From Leadbetterella sp. (GTDB taxonomy: Bacteria > Bacteroidota > Bacteroidia > Cytophagales > Spirosomataceae): DNA of 64,000 nucleotides. Shown piece by piece: positions 1 to 9,806 of the stretch. The notes under the pieces are model-generated. The model ran no database searches. It was not told where the DNA came from and worked only from the letters and a program-made list of their open reading frames with translations. How positions within the stretch are numbered: the first letter of the stretch is position 1; each line of letters opens with the position of its first letter. The DNA is taken from positions 44,616 through 108,615 of the forward strand of contig JAHBUH010000013.1 in assembly GCA_019638185.1 (NCBI GenBank), in the 5' to 3' direction. Both the position numbers and the translations under genes were made by a program.

Positions 1-184
1 TTGGAGCGCAGTGCCTGCCACGCAAACCGGAAACTTTCAAGCGTAAGCCGTAAAAAAAGCATTTACCTATTTTTTATTGTAAAAGTCATCAAAAAATACG
101 TAGTTTCAAGCCTTATTTTACCAAATACGCTTTTATAACAAACCAACGGTCAATTTTAGGGATTGACGGAAAACCTCCGAACTG
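1..184. other. Intergenic stretch before ggt
   Basis: I see no gene, tRNA or clear terminator here. It is AT-rich towards the ggt start. The segment at 153-170 is almost identical (one mismatch) to a segment at 2773-2790, on the far side of the ggt and lipoprotein genes. Confidence 0.5.
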
Positions 185-1960
185 ATGAAAACCGGATTCT
201 CATTTTTTGTATTTTGCTTTATTACCTTTCTTCTGGTAGGATCATGTAAAAACGCTCCTAAAAAAGAAGCTTCAAAAGATCTTTTCAGCCTCTTTGTGGA
301 AGATCCAAACGCCCAGACTTTCTATTCCGACCGGAAAGGGGTCTTCGGCAAAAACGGAATGGTGGCCTCCGCCCACGAAGAAGCTTCCAAAGCGGGCCTG
401 GAAATCTTACAGGCCGGCGGTAATGCCGTGGATGCGGCCATCGCCACCCATTACGCCCTGGTAGTGGTCTTCCCCTTTGCCGGGAATCTCGGCGGCGGCG
501 GCTTTGCCGTGATCCGTGAGCATAACGGAAACTACCATTCCATTGACTTCCGCGAAAAAGCGCCCCTGGCGGCTCACCGCGATATGTACCTCGATAAAGA
601 CGGTAACGTCATAGAAGGCCTCAGCCTGAAAGGACACCTGGCCAGCGGGGTGCCGGGATCAGTAGACGGCACCGTGGAAATGCACGCCAAACTGGGAAAA
701 TTAGCCTGGGAGAAGATCCTGGGACCGGCCATCCGCCTGGCCGAAGAGGGCGTTATCCTCACCGAAAGAGAGGCCAGGGGGCTGAATAACTATAAAAAAA
801 CTTTCCTGGAAGTAAACGGGCCTGACCTTAAATATTTTATCAAGCCCGACGGCACCGAGTGGAAAAAAGGCGATCTCCTGGTTCAGAAAGACCTGGCCGA
901 ATGCCTCAAAAGAATTCGTGATAAAGGCCGCGAAGGCTTTTACAGCGGAAAAACCGCCGACCTCCTGGTAGCCGAAATGAAAAAAGGAGGCGGCATCATT
1001 ACCTACGAAGACCTCAAACAGTACAAATCCGCCTGGCGGAAGCCGGTGACCGGCGAATACCGGGGCCATAAAGTAGTTTCCATGGCGCCTTCTTCCAGCG
1101 GGGGTATAGCCCTTATCCAGATGCTGAAGCTGGTGGAGCAATACCCCCTGCAGCAGTGGGGCTGGAACTCCGCTAAAACCGCTCAGGTCATGATAGAAGC
1201 GGAAAGAAGGGTATATGCCGACCGCGCCAAATGGATGGGCGACACCGACTTCGTGAAAGTACCTCTGGACCAGCTCATCTCTGAAAATTACCTGAAAGAA
1301 CGCTGGAAAGACTTTAACCCGGAAATGGCCTCCAAAAGCGCTGACATACAGGGCGGTAATATCCCCGGCTACGAGTCCATGGAAACCACCCACTTCTCGG
1401 TAGTGGATAAGGAAGGAAATGCCGTATCCCTCACCACCACCATTAACGGGGCCTACGGCTCCAAAGTGATTGTAGCGGGTGGAGGATTCCTGATGAATAA
1501 TGAAATGGACGACTTCGCCATTAAGGCCGGAGTGCCCAACATGTTCGGGCTGATCGGGAATGCCGCCAATGAAATAGCCCCCGGCAAGCGGATGCTGAGC
1601 TGCATGAGCCCTACCATCATTGAAAAAAACGGTAAGCTCTTTATGGTGGTGGGAACCCCCGGCGGCAGTACCATCATGACCTCCATTTTCCAGACCATCC
1701 TGAATGTCATTGATCACAAAATGACCATGCAGCAATCCGTCAACGCCCATAAGTTTCATCACCAGTGGCTTCCGGATCGCACCGTTTTTGAAAAGGGGGC
1801 CTTTTCGGATCAAACCCTGGCCGAGCTGCGTAAAAAAGGCTATATCCTGGATTCCCAGGGCGGCACGCTGGGCCGCATGGACTGTATCCTGGTGTATCCT
1901 GACGGCATGCTGGAAGGGGCATCTGACCCCCGGGCAGATAACACCAGTGTGGGGTATTGA
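185..1960 (+). CDS. ggt: Gamma-glutamyltransferase, lipoprotein type
   Basis: Gamma-glutamyltranspeptidase proenzyme of 591 residues. It cleaves the gamma-glutamyl bond of glutathione and passes the glutamyl group to water or an amino acid, in the periplasm or on the outer membrane. The N-terminus is a lipoprotein signal with lipobox LVGSC, so Cys21 is the likely lipidated residue. An early GGT motif GGNAVDAAIATHYAL lies at about residues 78-92. The autoprocessing site is METTHFSVVD; by alignment with E. coli GGT (TTHYSVVDK), Thr401 is the nucleophile that becomes the N-terminus of the small subunit. GGFLMNNEMDDF and GTPGGSTI in the small subunit match substrate-binding loops of the family. 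Length is normal. A lipoprotein gene follows 66 bp downstream on the same strand, so the two may be co-transcribed. Confidence 0.95.
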   Translation: MKTGFSFFVFCFITFLLVGSCKNAPKKEASKDLFSLFVEDPNAQTFYSDRKGVFGKNGMVASAHEEASKAGLEILQAGGNAVDAAIATHYALVVVFPFAGNLGGGGFAVIREHNGNYHSIDFREKAPLAAHRDMYLDKDGNVIEGLSLKGHLASGVPGSVDGTVEMHAKLGKLAWEKILGPAIRLAEEGVILTEREARGLNNYKKTFLEVNGPDLKYFIKPDGTEWKKGDLLVQKDLAECLKRIRDKGREGFYSGKTADLLVAEMKKGGGIITYEDLKQYKSAWRKPVTGEYRGHKVVSMAPSSSGGIALIQMLKLVEQYPLQQWGWNSAKTAQVMIEAERRVYADRAKWMGDTDFVKVPLDQLISENYLKERWKDFNPEMASKSADIQGGNIPGYESMETTHFSVVDKEGNAVSLTTTINGAYGSKVIVAGGGFLMNNEMDDFAIKAGVPNMFGLIGNAANEIAPGKRMLSCMSPTIIEKNGKLFMVVGTPGGSTIMTSIFQTILNVIDHKMTMQQSVNAHKFHHQWLPDRTVFEKGAFSDQTLAELRKKGYILDSQGGTLGRMDCILVYPDGMLEGASDPRADNTSVGY

Positions 1961-2026
1961 TCCGGTGAATTCCAACCATCACCGCCCTAATCCGGTCTCT
2001 GTAATATCTTAATCAAACAATTTATC

Positions 2027-2725
2027 ATGAGAAAAGTTATTGCAGGAGTAGTAGTGATGTTGAGCTTATCATGTTCCAAGAATGACGAAGTGGGCCGTAT
2101 GTGGTATATCATTGACGACAATCTTAATGTCTCCGTCACCGACTGGATCGGCGGGTTTGCCGATTACCCCGAAGGGGTGGAAGAAGATTGGGGCTTCTCT
2201 GTAACGCATGCCCACCTGCCCGCTCCGCTGGATACTACTAAAAAGGCTATCCGGATCTCGGGCAGTAACCACAGTGATGACCTCTTCATGTACCTGACTA
2301 AAAAGGTCAGGCTGGCTGAACCTAACCGGCTCTACCACGGGAAGTTCGAGATCCGGTTCGCTACCAATGCAGCCGAAGGCTCGGTGGGCGTGGGAGGCTC
2401 CCCTGCCCACAGCGTTTATATGGGCGTAGGCCTGGCCACGCAGGAGCCTAAAAAAGTGCTGGATCCCGTGTCAGGGGATTACCGGATGAACATTTCAAAA
2501 ATAAACCAGTCGCAAAACGGCGAAGACATGAAGGTCATCGGGGACGTCTCTAACGGCAAATCCGAACCGGTATACACCCTGGTTACCCGTACGGGAGAAT
2601 TTACGGGTAAAACCGACAGCCAGGGAAACCTCTGGATCATCGTAGGCACAGACTCCGGCTTTGAGGCCGTGACCACCCTGTACTATACCCGTATCAAAGT
2701 GGAACTGAATGCCATTACAGAATAA
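2027..2725 (+). CDS. Small lipoprotein, function unknown
   Basis: Protein of 232 residues with a short lipoprotein signal (MRKVIAGVVVMLSLSC), so Cys16 is the probable lipidated cysteine. I do not recognise the family. The mature part is rich in Thr, Ser, Gly and aromatic residues with few long hydrophobic stretches, consistent with a beta-rich periplasmic or surface domain. It contains GSVGVGGSPAHSVYMGVG around residues 118-135 and DSQGNLWIIVGTDSGFEA near 203-220. It lies 66 bp after ggt on the same strand and ends before a strong bidirectional terminator, so it is probably the last gene of a two-gene unit. No function is assigned. Confidence 0.8.
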   Translation: MRKVIAGVVVMLSLSCSKNDEVGRMWYIIDDNLNVSVTDWIGGFADYPEGVEEDWGFSVTHAHLPAPLDTTKKAIRISGSNHSDDLFMYLTKKVRLAEPNRLYHGKFEIRFATNAAEGSVGVGGSPAHSVYMGVGLATQEPKKVLDPVSGDYRMNISKINQSQNGEDMKVIGDVSNGKSEPVYTLVTRTGEFTGKTDSQGNLWIIVGTDSGFEAVTTLYYTRIKVELNAITE

Positions 2726-2740
2726 AATTGCCTGTAAAAA

Positions 2741-2777
2741 GAAAGGTCCTGCGAGTGTTCGCAGGACCTTTCTTTTT
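2741..2777. terminator. Bidirectional rho-independent terminator
   Basis: A perfect 14-bp stem (2741-2754 with 2759-2772) closes a GTGT loop. A T-run follows on the plus strand, and an A-run precedes it, which gives a T-run for minus-strand transcripts. It lies between two convergent genes and can end both. Confidence 0.93.
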
Positions 2778-2841
2778 AGGTATTGACGGAGAGTCCGGGC
2801 CGGAAGAGCGTGGCCGGAAGACCAGCCGGTGGGCTATCTCC

Positions 2842-3705
2842 CTAATACGTCTTCGTCATATCTTTCGGAATAACCAGGTTAAAATCCGTCTTAACAAAAT
2901 CTCCCGGCAGCGGTAAACGGTTATCTTCACTCTCCGCCAGTGAGATCACGGCCACCTTCAGGTCCGGCCGCGCCTGCTTCAGGTACCAGTAAATCCCGCC
3001 GTACTGTTTGCTGTGAAAATCACCGTGATAATGAAGTAAAAGCTTACCCGCTTCCAGGTGCTGCAGGATAGACTCGGCCATGGTAGCGTCTTTAATGGCC
3101 TGGGCCGCCACAAAATTCATGGCTTTCCCGCCGGCATGGTCGCCCATCATTTTTCTCATTTCTTCATATCCCGGGGTTTCCAGCGTAACCGTATACGGAA
3201 GCTTCACCACCCATGCCTTCTCCTGCGGTTCCAGGATCAGGCTGTCTACCCCCTTCCGGGCCACCGTGGAGGCATAACGTCGCGGAACGTTAGTAGCCAC
3301 CATGGGCAGCTTCTTAGCTTTGGCAAAATCCAGCAGGGGCTTATAATCCGTAGGATGATTCTTCCATAAACGTGCCTCTTCCGCCAGCTTCTTGTCATCG
3401 GATTCTCCGGCCAGGTAGCGGTTTACGGCTTCCTGGTTATCCCGTTCAAACATCTCGGCACCCAGCATCAGGCGGTTACCCGCCTTTTCATAAAGCGCTT
3501 CCGTGGTTTTCAGTTCCAGCCAATGCACTATGGAGTTATTATGGTATTCTCCAAACAGCACCACATCGTACTTTTCCAGCTGCCGGATCATTTTACCAAA
3601 ATCCACGGCCTTCCCTTTGGCATTATAAACCCGGTAAGCCGGCATATCCTGGGCTTGGAGTGAAAAGGCACCGCATAAGAGTGCCAGGAGTGAAAGTTTT
3701 CTCAT
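2842..3705 (-). CDS. ChaN-like heme-associated protein
   Basis: Protein of about 287 residues of the ChaN/DUF399 family. Campylobacter ChaN is an iron-regulated lipoprotein that binds heme at the membrane. The start is taken as ATG at 3705 (MRKLSLLALLCGAFSLQAQ, a clear signal peptide); a longer reading would need an upstream TTG inside a repeat. The signal ends with AQ and has no lipobox cysteine, so this one looks secreted rather than lipidated. Family motifs are VVLFGEYHNN near the N-terminus, LMLGAEMFERDNQ, and LLHYHGDFHSKQYGG near residues 220-235, with the histidines expected for heme contact. It lies 65 bp downstream of hmuS on the same strand and ends at the bidirectional terminator, so it probably belongs to the heme operon. 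The gap to hmuS holds a dispersed repeat. Confidence 0.85.
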   Translation of the reverse strand: MRKLSLLALLCGAFSLQAQDMPAYRVYNAKGKAVDFGKMIRQLEKYDVVLFGEYHNNSIVHWLELKTTEALYEKAGNRLMLGAEMFERDNQEAVNRYLAGESDDKKLAEEARLWKNHPTDYKPLLDFAKAKKLPMVATNVPRRYASTVARKGVDSLILEPQEKAWVVKLPYTVTLETPGYEEMRKMMGDHAGGKAMNFVAAQAIKDATMAESILQHLEAGKLLLHYHGDFHSKQYGGIYWYLKQARPDLKVAVISLAESEDNRLPLPGDFVKTDFNLVIPKDMTKTY

Positions 3706-3785
3706 AGGTATCAAATTTAGCAGTTAGCTGTGAGCTATGGGAAGGGACTGTGACCTGATTGCTACCCTACTCATAGCTCAAGGGA
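3706..3785 (-). repeat. Dispersed repeat, copy A, in front of the ChaN-like start
   Basis: Read on the minus strand, it begins with CCTTGAGCTATGAG (3783-3770), which overlaps the hmuS stop codon. It ends with a GCTCACAGCTAA and AAATTTGATAC module (3736-3708) that abuts the ATG. The same two modules in the same order lie directly before the start codon at 58572. Confidence 0.7.
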
Positions 3786-4802
3786 TTTCACCAGCTCCTG
3801 CCACTCCGCCAGCTCAGGCAGTCCCGGCTTACGTTTTCCAAAAAACTGCACGATGATCTCGCCTTTATCGTTAAAGGCCTCCACGGAGGTTACAATCCCG
3901 TCTTCGGTAGGCTTACGCACCACCCAGGTCTCATGGATGCGGGCGGTGTCCAGGTGGAGATTGAAATCCGGATCCATCACATTGATCCAGCTTTCGTGCC
4001 AGAGTATCCGTTTCACCGGCCCGGTATGGATCTGGATATTCCCCCGGTTTCCTACAAACACCATGATAGGGAAATCTACTTTAGAAGCCTTTTCTAGCAG
4101 CTCCGCCACTTTTTCATTGCTTATTTTCCGGGAGTGGTACGCATCCGGCGCCAGGCGCAGGGCCTGGGTGCGGCTCACCCCGTACTTCCGCAGCAGCCCG
4201 AAGAAATGGTGGGTATCTTTCAGATCCAGCCATGCCTGCCGGAAACCTTCGGTATCGATCTCCCCGTCAGGTTTCTCCGCCGCCGGCGCCGGGATCTCTT
4301 CTACCACCAGCGGAGACTCCTGGTCTTCCGCGCGGTATTTTTCCACCAGCGCATCAAAAGCCGCCGGGTTACTGTCTTTGGTCAGGTAGATCTTGTGAAT
4401 GGCGGAGCCGTCCTTGCCAAAAAACTGCAGGCTCTTTTTGTCGCCATCCGTCACCGCAAAAGCCGAAGCCCAGGCAGAAAGGAAAATCCGCATATCAATA
4501 TCATCCCCCACAAAAATCTGGGCGTGCGGGTTGGAAAAGTCGCCGTTCAGGTACACGCCCTTACGCTCATGAACACACTCGTCATTACGGGTAAGTCCCA
4601 TTACCTTGCCCAGTTGCTCCACATCCGTCAGGATGGCCGCAAACTCATTCCGTAAGCGGGTCACCCCGTTACCCAGGTCTGTAACCAGCAGTTCTGCCTC
4701 ACTGACACCCAGCTTTTCAGCCGCATTTCTTATTCTTAACCGGGGATTTTCAGCCTTTAAGGCTTCCCATTTCTCTTTCAGCGATATTACCGTTGTTTCC
4801 AT
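3771..4802 (-). CDS. hmuS: Heme-degrading/heme-chaperone protein HmuS
   Basis: Cytoplasmic protein of 343 residues of the HemS/HmuS/ShuS family, which bind imported heme and either degrade it or pass it on. The start is ATG at 4802 (METTVISLKEKWEALK), matching the family's usual beginning; the longer frame would use a TTG. Two related halves are visible: the first with SEAELLVTDLG and LGKVMGLTRNDECVHERKG, the second with NIQIHTGPVKRILW and INVMDPDFNLHLD, the heme-pocket segment. About 40 residues between the halves are rich in Glu, Pro and Ala and form a linker. It is the fourth gene of the operon hmuT-U-V-S, 25 bp after hmuV. Its stop codon lies inside a dispersed repeat. Whether it releases iron cannot be read from the sequence. 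Confidence 0.93.
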   Translation of the reverse strand: METTVISLKEKWEALKAENPRLRIRNAAEKLGVSEAELLVTDLGNGVTRLRNEFAAILTDVEQLGKVMGLTRNDECVHERKGVYLNGDFSNPHAQIFVGDDIDMRIFLSAWASAFAVTDGDKKSLQFFGKDGSAIHKIYLTKDSNPAAFDALVEKYRAEDQESPLVVEEIPAPAAEKPDGEIDTEGFRQAWLDLKDTHHFFGLLRKYGVSRTQALRLAPDAYHSRKISNEKVAELLEKASKVDFPIMVFVGNRGNIQIHTGPVKRILWHESWINVMDPDFNLHLDTARIHETWVVRKPTEDGIVTSVEAFNDKGEIIVQFFGKRKPGLPELAEWQELVKSLEL

Positions 4803-4827
4803 ATATTTAACCAAATTTAAAAATCTC

Positions 4828-5604
4828 TTAATTTCCAAAAAGAATCACCGGGTGGTGATGCGCCGGGTGAATCCAGATCCGACAGGGAAAGCCATATGCT
4901 TCCGATATGACCTCTGCCGTGAGCACCTCCCCGGGAGCGCCCTGGGCCAGCACACGGCCGTTTTTCATCATCAGCACCCGCGTGGCAAACCGTGCCGCCA
5001 GGTTCAGGTCATGCAGCACCGTGATCACCGTATTACCTCTCCGGGCAAAATCCGCCATCAGCTCCAGTACCTGGTGCTGATGTTTTACATCCAGGTTATT
5101 CAGGGGCTCATCCAGTAAAACCAGTTTATGCGCCACTTCGTTCTTCAACTGGGCCATTACCCGGGCCAGGTGCACCCGCTGCTTTTCTCCACCGGAAAGT
5201 GAATTGTATTCTCTTTCCTTTAAATCCCACACCCCTGTTTCCTTCATCACTTCTTCTACTGCAGCGAGGTCGGACCGCTGGGGAATGGAATCAAAATACG
5301 GATACCGCCCCATCAGCACCACATCCTGTACCGGCAGGGGGATGTCACTGTTATAATGCTGGGAAAATTTCGCTTTATTTTTAGACAAATCCAAAATATC
5401 CCACTCCCGGAATCGCTTCTGCTTAAAATAAATATCGTCTGTATTCCGGCTTAATTCATTGGCCAGCACATTCAGCAGGGTGGATTTCCCTGCGCCATTC
5501 GGCCCTACGATCACCAGCATTTCCCCGTATTCTACCGACACATCCACCCCTTTCAGAATGGAATAGCTCTTATGCGAATACGATATTTTATGCCCTTTTA
5601 CCAT
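4828..5604 (-). CDS. hmuV: Heme ABC transporter ATPase HmuV
   Basis: ATP-binding subunit of the heme importer, about 258 residues. It has Walker A GPNGAGKST, the signature LSGGEKQRVHLARV, Walker B LVLLDEPLNNLD and switch histidine TVLHDLNLA. The order and the C-terminal extension ending in a His-rich IHPAHHHPVI segment are typical of heme and siderophore ATPases of the FecE/HmuV type. The ATG at 5604 overlaps the hmuU stop by one base (TGATG), a translational-coupling arrangement. A GTG one codon upstream is the only other start. HmuU is the obvious partner permease. Confidence 0.95.
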   Translation of the reverse strand: MVKGHKISYSHKSYSILKGVDVSVEYGEMLVIVGPNGAGKSTLLNVLANELSRNTDDIYFKQKRFREWDILDLSKNKAKFSQHYNSDIPLPVQDVVLMGRYPYFDSIPQRSDLAAVEEVMKETGVWDLKEREYNSLSGGEKQRVHLARVMAQLKNEVAHKLVLLDEPLNNLDVKHQHQVLELMADFARRGNTVITVLHDLNLAARFATRVLMMKNGRVLAQGAPGEVLTAEVISEAYGFPCRIWIHPAHHHPVILFGN

Positions 5605-6638
5605 CACATTGATTTTTTATAACGGATAAGAATGGCCATAAACACCGGTGCACCCAGCAGGGCCGTCAGTATGCCTATGGGCAATTCCGAGGGAGCCACG
5701 ATGGTCCGGCTGACCGTATCGGCCGCCAGCAGCAGGATAGCCCCCCACACGGCAGACAGCGGGAGGATCAGCGTGTAATTTGAGCTGAACAATAGCCGCA
5801 GGATATAAGGAATGATCAGCCCCACAAAACCGATGCTGCCCGAAAATGCTACAGCCGTACCCACCATCAGCGCTGTAAATAACACCGTCAGCCGCTTGAT
5901 TTTCTCTACCCGTATGCCCAGGTGTTCCGCATCTTTCTCCCCCAGCATCATGGCATTCAGGGCCTTCCCCTTGGTGATGAGATAACTGTACGTTCCCAGC
6001 ATTACTACCGCCAGGATGCCGTTTTTGGTCCAGGTGGCGCCTCCCAGGCTTCCCAGGTTCCAGAAGGTCAGGTCACGCAGCTGGTCATCTTTAGCCAGGT
6101 AGGTCATAAAGCCCACCAGCGCAAAACCCAGCGAGGAGATGGCCACACCGGCCAGCAGCATCACCACCACGTTAGTCTTCCCGTTTCCGGACGCAATAGT
6201 GTACACTAGCGAAATGGCCCCTAAAGCTCCCAGGAACGCCCCCATACTCACCAGCGAAAAATGAAGCGCTTCCGGGATCACCTGCCGTACCGACTCCCCC
6301 AATACAATAGTAATGGCCGCCATCAGCGTAGCGCCGGAAGTCACCCCGATCAGGTCAGGCGTGGCCAGCGGGTTCTTGAAAATCCCCTGCAGGCAGGTAC
6401 CTGAAACCGCCAGGATACTTCCCACCAGCACGGCCATCACTACCCGGGGCATACGTACTTTCCCGATAATATAGGCGTCAGTAGCCGGCACAGAGCCATC
6501 GCCACTCAGGATACTGCCGGTAATTTTCCATACCGATGACTCCTCAAAGCGGTAAACCCCCATGTGGAGCGATACCCCGGCCAGCACCAGCAGCACCAGG
6601 AACGAAGCCAGCAGATAAAACGGCAGCTTATTCTTCAA
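5604..6638 (-). CDS. hmuU: Heme ABC transporter permease HmuU (TTG start)
   Basis: FecCD-family inner-membrane permease of 344 residues with about ten hydrophobic segments. Family motifs include RMPRVVMAVLVGSILAVSG, GTCLQGIFKNPLATPDLIG (the region contacting the ATPase and binding protein), GAPVFMAILIR at the end, and LGIRVEKIKRL, the EAA-like coupling loop. The start is TTG at 6638, preceded by AAAGG. The hmuT stop (TAA at 6647-6645) is in the same frame three codons upstream, so no earlier start exists. The next methionine would remove much of the first membrane helix. With HmuV it forms the heme transporter fed by HmuT. Confidence 0.94.
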   Translation of the reverse strand: MKNKLPFYLLASFLVLLVLAGVSLHMGVYRFEESSVWKITGSILSGDGSVPATDAYIIGKVRMPRVVMAVLVGSILAVSGTCLQGIFKNPLATPDLIGVTSGATLMAAITIVLGESVRQVIPEALHFSLVSMGAFLGALGAISLVYTIASGNGKTNVVVMLLAGVAISSLGFALVGFMTYLAKDDQLRDLTFWNLGSLGGATWTKNGILAVVMLGTYSYLITKGKALNAMMLGEKDAEHLGIRVEKIKRLTVLFTALMVGTAVAFSGSIGFVGLIIPYILRLLFSSNYTLILPLSAVWGAILLLAADTVSRTIVAPSELPIGILTALLGAPVFMAILIRYKKSM

Positions 6639-6644
6639 AACCTT

Positions 6645-7499
6645 TTACTTTACTTTCTCCGCCAGCGCCTTATTCAGGGCCAGGGCGGCCTCGCCTGTTC
6701 TGGGTCCGAAATTAGAGATCAGCCCGCCATCCAGGGCTATCACCGCCTTGTTCTTCCCGGCAGTGGTCTGGGCCACACCCGGTACCGCCAGCAGGCCATC
6801 CACGCCGCCCAGGCTGGCCAGGCCGGAATCAAATAAAAGAATGACATCGGGATTTCCCTGCACCAGGGCTTCAGGGGTCAGCGGCCTGAAATCTTCAAAA
6901 CCTGAAATGGCATTTTCGCCGCCGGCCAGTTTTACCATTTCCGAAAACGGTGTTTTATCTCCGGCCACCATCAGGGTCCCCGCACCGCGGGCATAAATGA
7001 AAAGTACTTTAGGCGCCTTTTCAAACTTCTGCACCTGCGCCAGGTCGGTATCGATCTTGTCCGTCAGCGCTTTCGTATCCGCATTCCCTAATAACTCTCC
7101 CACCGCGTGGATCAGGTCTTTGGCACCCTGCACGGAATAAACCTGGTCTATCAGCTTCACTTCAATGCCCGCTTCCTTCAGCTTAGCCTGTAACTCCGGG
7201 TTAAAATCTTTGGCACCGGCTACCACCACATCGGGCTGCAGCGCCACTACGGGTTCCAGGGTAATGCTCCGGATATGCCCCAGGTCCTGCGCATGCGCTT
7301 TCACGGATTCAGGGAAAGTACTGGTGACATCCACGCCTACCAGCTGGCTCGCACCGCCCAGGGCAGAAATGGTTTCGGTGATCGCGCCGTTAAGCGACAC
7401 GATCTTCTTCCCGGCTCCTTCATCTGACTTTTCAGACGAAGTGTTACAGGACATTGCTATTCCCGCCAGCAGCGCCAGGCTTACAACTATCTTCTTCAT
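6645..7499 (-). CDS. hmuT: Heme-binding periplasmic lipoprotein HmuT
   Basis: Substrate-binding protein of 284 residues of the cobalamin/heme class (BtuF/HmuT/PhuT). The lipoprotein signal ends in IAMSC, so Cys18 would be anchored. KKIVSLNGAITETISALG is the standard first strand and helix of the fold, and LEPVVALQPDVVVAGAKD follows it. The long helix linking the two lobes is around residues 130-155. It would hand heme to HmuU-HmuV. It is the first gene of the heme operon, with a TAnnTTTG box and an inverted repeat in its leader that could bind an iron-responsive repressor. No outer-membrane receptor gene is next to it. Confidence 0.93.
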   Translation of the reverse strand: MKKIVVSLALLAGIAMSCNTSSEKSDEGAGKKIVSLNGAITETISALGGASQLVGVDVTSTFPESVKAHAQDLGHIRSITLEPVVALQPDVVVAGAKDFNPELQAKLKEAGIEVKLIDQVYSVQGAKDLIHAVGELLGNADTKALTDKIDTDLAQVQKFEKAPKVLFIYARGAGTLMVAGDKTPFSEMVKLAGGENAISGFEDFRPLTPEALVQGNPDVILLFDSGLASLGGVDGLLAVPGVAQTTAGKNKAVIALDGGLISNFGPRTGEAALALNKALAEKVK

Positions 7500-7504
7500 T
7501 TGTA

Positions 7505-7521
7505 TTTAAATTAAATCTAAA
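7505..7521 (-). promoter_or_regulatory. Candidate repressor site in the hmuT leader
   Basis: An inverted repeat (minus strand TTTAGAT, 3 bp, ATTTAAA; one mismatch) lies just downstream of the promoter box and upstream of the hmuT ATG. The position fits an iron- or heme-responsive repressor. The match to known Fur or DtxR boxes is weak. Confidence 0.3.
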
Positions 7522-7527
7522 TAAACA

Positions 7528-7535
7528 CAAAACTA
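7528..7535 (-). promoter_or_regulatory. Promoter -7 box for hmuTUVS
   Basis: TAGTTTTG on the minus strand matches the Bacteroidota -7 consensus TAnnTTTG, 28 bp before the hmuT ATG. I see no clear -33 element. Confidence 0.5.
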
Positions 7536-7582
7536 GGAAGATTTGCGGGAAGCAGAAAAAGAAATGAAGAAAAAGATTATCG

Positions 7583-9736
<2,154 letters not shown>

Positions 9737-9806
9737 CTATTTCACCAGCCTGTCCGAAAAAATTTAGTAAATTGCGGGAAAATCTTAATCCAATTCATAG
9801 TACTGT

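Noticed and set aside
701-1975. A 424-codon open frame opposite ggt
   Set aside because: It is a shadow of ggt, with no promoter and no recognisable domain.
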